This document shows, piece after piece, positions 1-6,710 of a stretch of 7,742 nucleotides of DNA. Positions within the stretch are counted from its first letter, which is position 1. The number at the start of each line of letters is the position of its first letter. Source of the DNA: CAZLRH01 sp964562015 (GTDB taxonomy: Bacteria; Verrucomicrobiota; Verrucomicrobiia; Opitutales; JABDGR01); contig CAZLRH010000050.1 in assembly GCA_964562015.1 (NCBI GenBank), positions 1 through 7,742 on the forward strand, in the 5' to 3' direction. The notes beneath the pieces are model-generated. The model had not been told where the DNA came from. It worked only from the letters and a program-made list of their open reading frames with translations, and made no database searches. The position numbers were made by a program, and so were the translations under genes.

Positions 1-1588
1 CCCAGAAGCGGCCCCAGCTTTGGTCGGCCCAGATGCCGCCGAGCATCGTGCCGACAAAACTAAAGAGAGTGGCGAAGCACGTCACGCCGTAGGTGAGCTT
101 GGCGATTTCCCGTCCGCGACCTTCAGTGAAACGGGCGGAAAAAGTGCTGGCGATCAGGTAGCCCGCGCCGAGCGAACCGGCGACGAACATCGCGCCGTAG
201 CCGCAGACGATGCATTTCACGTGCGTCCACAGCCAGAGGTTGGAGGCGAGCACTGCACGCGGCAATTCGAGGTCGTCGCCGCTAAACGGCAGATTGTGCG
301 CAATGATCAACATGCCGAAACCGACAAACGACGCCACCGCCGCGCCGATGGCGCCCTTTTTCCAGCATTCCATCACCAGGCCGAAAACGACGGCGACCCA
401 GCCCACGAACAAGGCAGCGGAATAAAGGTTGGTGACGACGCCAAAGCCGGTGAGGTAGACGCGTGCGCCGAGGCCGAGGGTGTGCAGCACGAAGCCGAAA
501 ATCACGAGCCACAGGGCCGCGCGGCGCAGTTCCGGGCCCCACACAATCCAACTGAAGATGGCGCAGAGAAACGCACAGAGGTACAGCAAAGCGCCACGGT
601 AAAAGGGCTCGACTTGATTGATGTAGGCTTCGAAGCCGATTTGGGGAATTTCGGCGGTGCCGAGATCGTGGTGGAGCGCGGCGACGGCGGCGTTGAACGC
701 CGGGCCGTCGTCATGACGGAGCGCATCGCCGGCGTCGGCATAATGCAGGAGAATGGGATCGAGTTTGACGCCGTCGGGCTTGAGAACGGTGAGCGCGGCC
801 TGGCCGAGGTTGCTCCACGGTTCGGAAAGGGAGCCCGCGGGCGGGATGATGCCGACGGCGGCGACTTTCGAGATGGTCATGAAACGGTCAGCCTCCTCGG
901 TCAGCAAATTATAGGCGGTCTCGTCGTAAACTGCGGCGCCGGCTTCCTTGGCGCGAAAGGCGGCGATGCCGGGCGGGATGGATTGCTCCCACGCTTGCCA
1001 GTTTTTCACCGGCTCGTCGCCAGGCACAAAGCTGACGGACAGGCGCTGGAAGAGCACGAGATTGTCGCGCAGGCGCAGGACTTCGCTTTCGAAGGGGTTG
1101 AGGCCCTCTTCCGCGCGCTGCTTTTCGGCCGCGGGGTCGGAGGCTTTGGAGATGGCGTCGAAATACGGCTGGATTTCGTGGAAGGAGAGGAAGGAACTGC
1201 CCACGGTTTCCATGCGCTCACGGGAATGCAAATCCGAGGCTTTTTTGCCGACGAGCCCAAGCACGTCGTCGTTGTTGATGCGAAAAATCGGCAGGCGCTC
1301 GGCGTTTTCGGTGCGAAAGGCGAGTTCGAGCAACCACTGGTTGGCGGGGATGGAGAGCCCCTGCGGGTACATCGTGCTTTTCTCGGCGTGCACCGCGGTG
1401 TAATCGGACATCAGGCGCAGGGCATTGCGGGCGATGCTATCGAGGGGCAACTCGCGGGTGTTGAACTGCGCCGGCAGCCGGCCGAAGGCCGCGAGATCGT
1501 AGCGCGGGTCGGTGCGCGGCGGGAGAAACCCGGCGAGCAGGAGATAAGCGCCGAGGGCAATGAGCGACCAGAAAGCGATTCTTTTCAT
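1..1588 (-). CDS. ccsA: Cytochrome c biogenesis protein CcsA (ResC-like), C-terminus cut by window edge
   Basis: This inner-membrane protein of cytochrome c maturation System II works with ResB/CcsB to move heme to the periplasmic side and attach it to CXXCH apocytochromes. 529 codons are visible. Residues about 5-22 (IAFWSLIALGAYLLLAGF) form a membrane helix. Residues about 23-330 are a hydrophilic, presumably periplasmic region, and from residue 332 a series of helices begins (GALLYLCAFLCAIFSWIVW and onward). His456 in SNLWLWTHVKC matches the conserved His after a Trp-rich loop. The last residues, GGIWADQSWGRFW, are the start of the WWD heme-handling motif, usually followed by WDPKE. The ATG start overlaps the resB stop (ATGA), which implies translational coupling and fixes the start. 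The roughly 300-residue extracytoplasmic region is an addition compared with short ResC proteins of about 390 residues. The remaining helices and the second conserved His lie outside the window. The antisense frame is also open along almost the whole gene, but it is a shadow. Confidence 0.93.
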   Translation of the reverse strand, partial: MKRIAFWSLIALGAYLLLAGFLPPRTDPRYDLAAFGRLPAQFNTRELPLDSIARNALRLMSDYTAVHAEKSTMYPQGLSIPANQWLLELAFRTENAERLPIFRINNDDVLGLVGKKASDLHSRERMETVGSSFLSFHEIQPYFDAISKASDPAAEKQRAEEGLNPFESEVLRLRDNLVLFQRLSVSFVPGDEPVKNWQAWEQSIPPGIAAFRAKEAGAAVYDETAYNLLTEEADRFMTISKVAAVGIIPPAGSLSEPWSNLGQAALTVLKPDGVKLDPILLHYADAGDALRHDDGPAFNAAVAALHHDLGTAEIPQIGFEAYINQVEPFYRGALLYLCAFLCAIFSWIVWGPELRRAALWLVIFGFVLHTLGLGARVYLTGFGVVTNLYSAALFVGWVAVVFGLVMECWKKGAIGAAVASFVGFGMLIIAHNLPFSGDDLELPRAVLASNLWLWTHVKCIVCGYGAMFVAGSLGAGYLIASTFSARFTEGRGREIAKLTYGVTCFATLFSFVGTMLGGIWADQSWGRFW

Positions 1589-2871
1589 GGGCGGGGAGCG
1601 GCGACGGGTTCGCGCGGGGCTGCGCGCCGCGCCGGATAGGAGGCGGTGGCGGTGGCGGAAACAGTGGCCGGGGCGCGTTCACTGCGCAGATGTTTGATAA
1701 AGCTCAGGAGAAACTGCACGCACAGGCCCAGGCCCACGATGGCCACGGAAAAATACGGCAGCAGCCAGCCAGGATTGCGGACGACTTGCAGCATCGAGGA
1801 GGTGTCGCCCGGCGCAAAGGACGCCTGGAAAAAGGTCAGCCCCTGGTACCGGAGTGGGTGGTTCATATAGATGAACACTTGGCGGTCTTCGTGAGCCGCG
1901 AGATTCACGAGGCGCACCTGGCTTTCATACCGTTTCGGCACGTTCGACGCGGGGTAGGTTTCGTGAATGAATTTGTCCAGGTAGATGGTGTACGGCAGGT
2001 ATTCGCGGCGTGGGCGGAGAGTCATTTCCCACGTATGGCCGCCGACGGTGAAAGTCTGTGGCAGGTTCTTCGCCAAGAACGGCGGAGTTTCTTTGCCATC
2101 AAACAACGTGGAGACCAGCCAGGTGCCCTTGGAGCCTTCGGCTGAATCCACGGCGATGACGGCGCTGGCGATATTCTGCGTGTCCTTGGCGTAGTCGAAC
2201 GGTTTGGAAGCCACACCGAAAGCAGTGTTCAAGGCCACGCCGTGGTCGGCTTTGACCGTCGGCATATTAGGATTTTCCGAGCGCATGAAAAACGCCGTGT
2301 TCGGGAAATAATCCGTGGGCCGCAGGGTAAAGGGCAGCGCGGGATTTTGGATGGTCGTGCCCGGTTTGAGCAGCGCGGAAGGAATGCTGACCACGACATC
2401 CTCCTTCGGGTCGGTGTGGTCAATCAATACGAGGTCCACGTCGCGGAAAGATTCGATGTAGTTGGAGTGGCCGCCGACATCGATCCACATAAAATTCTCC
2501 TGCTGCAAATAGGCCGTGGTGAAGCCGCTGACAATGAGCAGGACCACGCCGCCGTGGATGAGGGCGATGCCAGCCTTGCTCCATTTGGCCCGAAAATAGC
2601 GGAAGTGTGCGCAGAGCAAGTTGACCAAAAGCAGGCCGCCGAGCAAAAACCCGCCGGGCAAAGGCACTTTCAGCCCCTGTAACGCGCTGGCGCCCGGGAA
2701 TTGCGTCGGATAGTGCGCCCACGCCACCAACGTCTGGAAGTAGCGATGCTGGACTTCGTATACGCCCCAGTCCACTTGGTCCAGCGTGGCGAGGAAGATG
2801 AGCACCATCGACAGGGCCAGCAACACGACGGTCAACCGCAGGGAAGCAAAGAAATTGAACAACAGGCGCAT
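1585..2871 (-). CDS. resB: Cytochrome c biogenesis protein ResB (CcsB)
   Basis: This is the partner of CcsA in System II cytochrome c maturation, an inner-membrane protein thought to hold apocytochrome and heme for ligation. The 428 residues show helices at about 11-29 (LRLTVVLLALSMVLIFLATL), 73-90, 101-121 and 370-394, with a large periplasmic domain at about 124-368. His106 in GIALIHGGVV sits inside the third helix, where ResB proteins keep a conserved heme-related His. FIHETYPASNVPKRYESQV (301-319) and MNHPLRYQGLTFFQASF (336-352) match the family patterns PxS...P...ES and NxPLxYxGxxFxQ. The C-terminal tail after residue 400 is Ala/Pro/Arg-rich and probably disordered. The start is fixed because an in-frame TAA lies five codons upstream; no clear Shine-Dalgarno sequence precedes it. 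The gene is first in an apparent two-gene operon with ccsA, whose ATG overlaps its TGA. No fusion to CcsA is seen, unlike the CcsBA proteins of some lineages. Confidence 0.95.
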   Translation of the reverse strand: MRLLFNFFASLRLTVVLLALSMVLIFLATLDQVDWGVYEVQHRYFQTLVAWAHYPTQFPGASALQGLKVPLPGGFLLGGLLLVNLLCAHFRYFRAKWSKAGIALIHGGVVLLIVSGFTTAYLQQENFMWIDVGGHSNYIESFRDVDLVLIDHTDPKEDVVVSIPSALLKPGTTIQNPALPFTLRPTDYFPNTAFFMRSENPNMPTVKADHGVALNTAFGVASKPFDYAKDTQNIASAVIAVDSAEGSKGTWLVSTLFDGKETPPFLAKNLPQTFTVGGHTWEMTLRPRREYLPYTIYLDKFIHETYPASNVPKRYESQVRLVNLAAHEDRQVFIYMNHPLRYQGLTFFQASFAPGDTSSMLQVVRNPGWLLPYFSVAIVGLGLCVQFLLSFIKHLRSERAPATVSATATASYPARRAAPREPVAAPRP

Positions 2872-3147
2872 GAAAAAGGGGATTTAATCGCGAAAACGGG
2901 GGAAACGCAAAGGGGTAACACGACCGCCCGCACCGGATTAAGGAGGGCTCATTGTGGCCATAACCCGCCGGGTTGGCCAGCAAAAGACGCGGCCCGGAAA
3001 CTGCTGGTCAAGCCTTGTAGAAGTGCCGTTTGGTTACCAGAAACCTAGAGGCTCATGCAAAGCGAATGAAGTCTTCACCCTAACGGGAATAAAACAGGCT
3101 TGCGCTACCTTTAACGATAATTGCTACTGACCCTCGGCTTATTCATT
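2872..3147. other. Divergent intergenic region between resB and the PEP-CTERM gene
   Basis: These 276 bases separate two genes transcribed away from each other, so both promoters should lie here. The half next to resB is GC-rich and shows no convincing promoter or ribosome binding site. The half next to the PEP-CTERM gene is more AT-rich and contains a possible -10 box. Short open frames crossing the region look like extensions of shadow frames. No riboswitch or structured RNA was recognised. Confidence 0.6.
3116..3121 (+). promoter_or_regulatory. Possible -10 box of the PEP-CTERM gene
   Basis: GATAAT matches the sigma-70 -10 consensus at five of six positions and lies 26 bases before the chosen ATG. 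Transcription starting about seven bases downstream would give a leader of about 20 bases. No good -35 box sits at the usual distance; TTGCGC at 3100-3105 is only 10 bases away. This is a weak call based on one hexamer. Confidence 0.25.
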
Positions 3148-5769
3148 ATGCTCATTCTTCGCCCGTTATGCCTGCGGCGCCTTGGCCGTTTGGGCGCTTT
3201 TCTTAGCTTGCTGCTGCTCGGCGGCACGGTTCCGGCGTTCGCCCAATTTACCTTTTGGACGGGCGGCAATGGCACGACCACCTGGAACGACCCCGCCAAT
3301 TGGGACAATGGCACGCCGACGCTCACCTATGATACTTTGATCGACACCAACAGCGCCCCGATGCCGGTCCTTGTCGGGGTCACGGGCTCGACTTCGAGTT
3401 TGACGGTCGGCGCCTTTCCCGGTGCCAACGCGACCTTAACCGTGCTGGATGGTGCGGTGCTGACCTCCAACAGCTCGGGCACGATTGGCGGCCAGAGCGG
3501 GGCGATTGGCGCGGTCACGGTGAACAATGCGACTTGGACGCTCGCCAGCGGCATTGATGTGGGCTCATTCGGCCAAGGCAACTTGAGCGTGCTGGCGGGT
3601 GGTGCGGTCAATGTGGGCGACCAATTGCGGCTGGGGGCCGACACCGCCGCCACCGGAACGATGCTGATTTCAGGAGTCGGCTCGGTGGTCAATGTGACCA
3701 ACAACACCATTATCGCGGATAGTGGCTTCGGCAATTTGACCATCGAAAATGGCGGCAGCTTAATGCTGGGCCAAGTGAGCAGCAGCCTCATTGATCAAAT
3801 TGGCAATGCGGCCGGCAGCAACGGCACGGTTCTCGTGACCGGGGCAAATTCGACGTGGACGGACCTGAACGATTTTCTCAACGTTGGCGGCAGTGGCAAC
3901 GGCAGCCTCAGCATCTTGAATGGCGCGAATGTCACGGCCACCGGAGTGACTATCGGCTTCGATACGACCAGCAACGGCACGTTGTTAATCTCCGGCAACA
4001 GTGCCAACGCAAATTCCACCTTCACCGTTCACAGTTATCTCGGCGTCGGCGAATTCGGCACGGGCAATCTCACCGTGAAAGACGGTGGCATTCTGGATAC
4101 CAGCGATACGTACCAAGTCAGCATCGGGAGCTTTCTCAACGCGCAGGGCAATGTCACCATTTCCAATGCGACTTGGAACGGCGGGACCACGGGCACGCTT
4201 TTGACGGTGGGCGATGACGGCCACGGCAATTTATCCATCGAGAACGGCGGCGTTGTCACTGTGGCGTCGGCCTCGATTGCCAGTTGCAATTGCGGTGACG
4301 GCGAGGCGGAAGTGACCGGCAATGGCTCATCGCTGAACATTACCGAGGGAGCGTTCATCATTGGCGAAGTGGCGGCCGGCAATCTTTCCATCACGAACAA
4401 CGGCAGTGTGACGGCCAAAGAAGTGAGGATCGGCGACATTGAGGCGGAGGGCGTGGGCAACGTGGTCGTGGACGGGCTCCATTCTTTGTTTACAGTGAAC
4501 GGCAATTTCGCGGTGGGAAATGACGGCAATGCGACGCTGACGGTGTCAGGCGGTGCGCTGCTAAATTCGATTACCGGCGGCAATGCCACCCTGGGCAATG
4601 GCCCGCACAGTTCCGGCATTGTCCTCATCACGGGCACGAATTCAACGTGGACGAACCAAGGCGATCTCTATGTCGGCAACCAGGGCGTGGGCAATTTGGA
4701 CGTGGAGGATGGCGGCACCTTGACGGTCACTTCCGGTCGCATCATTTTGGGGGCCGATGACATGGCGGTGTCGAATTTGACCATTTGCGACAACAGCACT
4801 TTGAATATTGGCGGCACCAATGGCCTGCAAACCCAGGGCGGCAATTACACCTTCACGCTCGAGGGCGGCACCGTCAATGTGCAGACCCTGGATTTGACAA
4901 CCGCGCTGAATGTCACGCTGGTGGCCTCGACTGTTTCGACGATCAACACCAACGCGCTGAATGCGACTTTCTCCAATGTGCTCAGCGGGGGCGGGGACTT
5001 GATGAAGGCGGGCGCGGGCACGCTCACGGTGGCGGGCGCGAATACTTACACCGGCAACACCACGGTGGCGGGCGGCAAGTTGCAGGTGAACGGCACGATG
5101 GCGAGTTCCAGTTTTTCCATTCTGGCGGGCAGCAAGCTGGCAGTGGGCGCGAGCAATTTGCTGCCGGCGACCGCGCGCGTCACGGTCGCCGCGGGCGGCA
5201 ATGTTGATCTGAGTTCCTTTAATCAAACGCTCGGCAACGTCACCAACAACGGCTTCATCACCGGCACGGGGCTGTTGACGATTGGCAGTAACTTCGTCCT
5301 CGCGGGCAACGGCACGATCACGGCGAATGTGAGTCTGGCCGTCGGCGCGCACGTGGCGCCGGGCAACAGCATCGGCACGCTCTCCGCGGCCAATCTCACG
5401 TGGGGCGGCTCGACCGACACCTCAGCCACCGCGTTTTTTCAACTGAGCAACACGGACAGCACGTCGGACAAAATTGTGCTGACCGGAGATTTGTTCAAGG
5501 GTGCGGGCACGACGTTTAAATTCGATTTTGGCAACACCGGCCTGGGTACGAATGGCTCGCCCACGGTGTACACGCTCCTTTCGTATGGCGGCCTCACGGA
5601 TTTCGTCACCGGGGATTTCACCTACGGGAATTTGACCAGCGGCTACACGGGGACATTCGATCTCAGTGGGAACAATCTTTATTTCACGGTCGTGCCGGAA
5701 CCGGCGACGTGGGGATTGCTCCTCGGGGTGACCGGCCTCTTTGCTGCGCTGCGGCGGAAGCGGAAATAG
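3148..5769 (+). CDS. Secreted PEP-CTERM protein with T5SS/PEP-CTERM-type and autotransporter-associated repeats
   Basis: This is a predicted exported beta-solenoid protein of 873 residues, anchored or released through the exosortase system. The N-terminus has an Arg-rich n-region (RPLCLRRLGRL), a hydrophobic core (GAFLSLLLLGG) and a likely cleavage after VPAFA, before QFTFW. About nine repeats of 50-57 residues follow. Each contains GxGNLSVxxGG, then an IG turn, then G(T/N)VxVxGxxSTW, ending in LxVG. This resembles the repeat family described for T5SS and PEP-CTERM proteins. One PATR-type repeat (GAGTLTVAGANTYTGNTTV) and a VAPGNSIGTLSA segment come next. The C-terminus is VPEPATWGLLLG, a short hydrophobic helix, then RRKRK, the classic sorting signal. 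I chose ATG 3148 because it gives a normal signal peptide. An in-frame TTG at 3121 would add nine hydrophobic residues, and neither start has a clear Shine-Dalgarno. The role is unknown; family members are surface or matrix proteins. No exosortase gene is in the window. Confidence 0.92.
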   Translation: MLILRPLCLRRLGRLGAFLSLLLLGGTVPAFAQFTFWTGGNGTTTWNDPANWDNGTPTLTYDTLIDTNSAPMPVLVGVTGSTSSLTVGAFPGANATLTVLDGAVLTSNSSGTIGGQSGAIGAVTVNNATWTLASGIDVGSFGQGNLSVLAGGAVNVGDQLRLGADTAATGTMLISGVGSVVNVTNNTIIADSGFGNLTIENGGSLMLGQVSSSLIDQIGNAAGSNGTVLVTGANSTWTDLNDFLNVGGSGNGSLSILNGANVTATGVTIGFDTTSNGTLLISGNSANANSTFTVHSYLGVGEFGTGNLTVKDGGILDTSDTYQVSIGSFLNAQGNVTISNATWNGGTTGTLLTVGDDGHGNLSIENGGVVTVASASIASCNCGDGEAEVTGNGSSLNITEGAFIIGEVAAGNLSITNNGSVTAKEVRIGDIEAEGVGNVVVDGLHSLFTVNGNFAVGNDGNATLTVSGGALLNSITGGNATLGNGPHSSGIVLITGTNSTWTNQGDLYVGNQGVGNLDVEDGGTLTVTSGRIILGADDMAVSNLTICDNSTLNIGGTNGLQTQGGNYTFTLEGGTVNVQTLDLTTALNVTLVASTVSTINTNALNATFSNVLSGGGDLMKAGAGTLTVAGANTYTGNTTVAGGKLQVNGTMASSSFSILAGSKLAVGASNLLPATARVTVAAGGNVDLSSFNQTLGNVTNNGFITGTGLLTIGSNFVLAGNGTITANVSLAVGAHVAPGNSIGTLSAANLTWGGSTDTSATAFFQLSNTDSTSDKIVLTGDLFKGAGTTFKFDFGNTGLGTNGSPTVYTLLSYGGLTDFVTGDFTYGNLTSGYTGTFDLSGNNLYFTVVPEPATWGLLLGVTGLFAALRRKRK
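3415..4815 (+). repeat. Nine in-frame protein repeats of 50-57 residues in the PEP-CTERM protein
   Basis: Unit starts, read from the translated sequence, are near 3415, 3565, 3718, 3889, 4051, 4213, 4366, 4519 and 4678. The spacings are 150, 153, 171, 162, 162, 153, 153 and 159 bases. Each unit opens with a Gly/Asn-rich GNLS/GNLT strand and a GG turn. Units 3 and 8 keep the full TG(A/T)NSTWT core; units 6 and 7 have drifted most. The DNA has diverged well beyond simple tandem duplication, so the array looks old and held by selection on fold. Unit 9 fades into the next domain. Confidence 0.82.
4981..5094 (+). other. Autotransporter-associated beta-strand repeat (PATR-like) domain
   Basis: The segment LSGGGDLMKAGAGTLTVAG, then ANTYTGNTTVAGGKLQVNG, matches the well-known pattern GxGxLxKxGxGTLTLxGxNTYTGxTTVxxGxL. 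Only one clear copy is present. It lies after the nine-repeat array and before the C-terminal sorting region. Confidence 0.8.
5692..5766 (+). other. PEP-CTERM exosortase sorting signal
   Basis: The last 25 residues contain VPEPATW, a hydrophobic helix (GLLLGVTGLFAAL) and the basic end RRKRK. This three-part arrangement defines PEP-CTERM signals recognised by EpsH/XrtA-type exosortases. Confidence 0.92.
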
Positions 5770-5776
5770 CAAGGGA

Positions 5777-5870
5777 CTAGAGCATTTTCAACAAAAGTGT
5801 AGTCATCGGTGGGCCCTTGGCGGCGCGGCGGCATGGTCGTCGCGGAGCGACGAATTGAAGCGTAGCCGTG
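5777..5870 (+). repeat. Left copy of a modular palindromic intergenic element
   Basis: It starts with CTAGAGCATTTTCAA (5777-5791), which is perfectly inverted at 6802-6816. A hairpin TCGTCGC-GGA-GCGACGA follows at 5837-5853, then a 7-base spacer and CGTAGCCGTG (5861-5870). The right-hand element carries the same modules in the same order on the opposite strand. It begins 8 bases after the PEP-CTERM stop codon. It resembles REP/MITE-like dispersed repeats; no transposase is nearby. Confidence 0.7.
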
Positions 5871-5905
5871 CCGTTACACACTTCCCTCGTATTTCCGCCC
5901 TGCGT

Positions 5906-6364
5906 CTAACTTAGTGCCAGTCTAGCTTGACCGCTGCTTTTTCGGTCCCTGAATCTTTTTACTCGCGGCGAAAACAATATCGCAATCCACAACGCCGGAA
6001 TCACAACCGTCCAGATCGGTCGCCATGGACTCACCGTGAGATATGGATTTCCGAAGTTGTTGGCGGGCAGTTTATCCATGACCAGAAGCCCAAAGATGAT
6101 CTGCAAGGCGAGCGGTGCGATGATGCCAAGGCGCCCTAGCCACAGCGGAAATTTCGTATAAATGAGGGCAAACGTGAAGAACAGGCCAAATGAATACCCA
6201 ATGTTGGGCGACCAGCCGGTAAATGGAAGAACGGCTTCCCAGAAATTCTTCGGCCCGAAAACGGGCAGCGCGAAGCCGAGAATGGTAACGACGACGGAGA
6301 AGGTGGCGAAAACCTTCAACTCCAACGGCGCAGCCAAAAATCTCGTGTATAAGTTAGCGTTCAT
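5906..6364 (-). CDS. Unrecognised small membrane protein with four predicted helices
   Basis: I do not recognise this family. The 152 residues contain four hydrophobic stretches: about 17-36 (KVFATFSVVVTILGFALPVF), 55-70 (NIGYSFGLFFTFALIY), 74-95 (LWLGRLGIIAPLALQIIFGLLV) and 117-132 (IWTVVIPALWIAILF). A basic C-terminal tail follows (RVKRFRDRKSSGQAR), suggesting that the tail is cytoplasmic. There is no signal peptide cleavage site and no catalytic motif. A GGGA five to six bases before the ATG is a weak ribosome binding site. TTGACA, on the coding strand at 6410-6405, is a good -35 match, but no good -10 follows. The gene is alone inside the inverted-repeat segment, with lower GC than its neighbours. 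It looks like a real gene from its start context and membrane pattern, but no function can be given. Confidence 0.72.
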   Translation of the reverse strand: MNANLYTRFLAAPLELKVFATFSVVVTILGFALPVFGPKNFWEAVLPFTGWSPNIGYSFGLFFTFALIYTKFPLWLGRLGIIAPLALQIIFGLLVMDKLPANNFGNPYLTVSPWRPIWTVVIPALWIAILFSPRVKRFRDRKSSGQARLALS

Positions 6365-6453
6365 AAATATCCCAGCGGTTCAGGCTGGGCTAGGGCAACA
6401 GCCTTGTCAAAGAATAAATGATACTGATCACTGCAAGGAAATTGCTTTTTGGG

Positions 6454-6492
6454 AATTGTCTGGGATTGGAGGATGGGGTCAATTGTCTGGGA
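6454..6492. repeat. 12-bp direct repeat pair
   Basis: AATTGTCTGGGA occurs at 6454-6465 and again at 6481-6492, 27 bases apart start to start and on the same strand. It lies about 90-130 bases upstream of the minus-strand membrane-protein start at 6364. It could be a pair of regulator binding sites or a leftover duplication. Confidence 0.6.
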
Positions 6493-6594
6493 GGGGCGTG
6501 GTGCAGCGAGGCGGATATGGTCATATTCCACTAATCAATATTGTGGCCACGTGTTCCCGGGACGCAAAATCACAAGAAATGACCAAGTATATAT

Positions 6595-6630
6595 TATTTA
6601 ACATGATACTTCGATAACTAATGTTAAATA
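6595..6630. repeat. AT-rich inverted repeat with 10-bp arms
   Basis: TATTTAACAT (6595-6604) and ATGTTAAATA (6621-6630) are perfect reverse complements separated by 16 bases. The arms are almost pure A/T in an otherwise GC-rich region. There is no U-run on either side, so it is a poor terminator. An operator, a recombination-end remnant, or chance in AT-rich DNA are all possible. Confidence 0.55.
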
Positions 6631-6710
6631 TCACAACTGAGTTGCCTCGTCGTTCCACCGACTTTTTCTAAGTCATTATTTCATAAACACTTGCAAAATT
6701 GTTACGTGTC

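Noticed and set aside
20..1639. A 539-codon open frame on the plus strand
   Set aside because: It is the exact antisense register of ccsA. The minus-strand translation has clear membrane helices and the WWD motif, while this frame is rich in charged residues with no family match. It is an artefact of high GC codon usage.
3000..3115. A c-di-GMP riboswitch in the leader of the PEP-CTERM gene
   Set aside because: A GCAAAGC string near 3058-3064 recalls the GEMM motif, but the second conserved strand, the tetraloop and the pairing partners are absent.
3121..3147. TTG as the start of the PEP-CTERM gene
   Set aside because: It directly follows an in-frame TAA, overlaps the possible -10 box, and would put extra hydrophobic residues before the Arg-rich n-region. 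ATG 3148 gives a standard signal peptide.
4035..4637. Long minus-strand frames opposite the PEP-CTERM repeats
   Set aside because: They are antisense to a repetitive Gly/Asn/Thr coding region, have Pro/Ser/Leu-rich nonsense composition, and carry no signal peptide or motif. They are shadow frames.
6162..6617. A 151-codon plus-strand frame across the membrane-protein gene and the AT-rich stretch
   Set aside because: It overlaps the antisense of a better supported gene, and its product has no hydrophobic core, motif or good start site.
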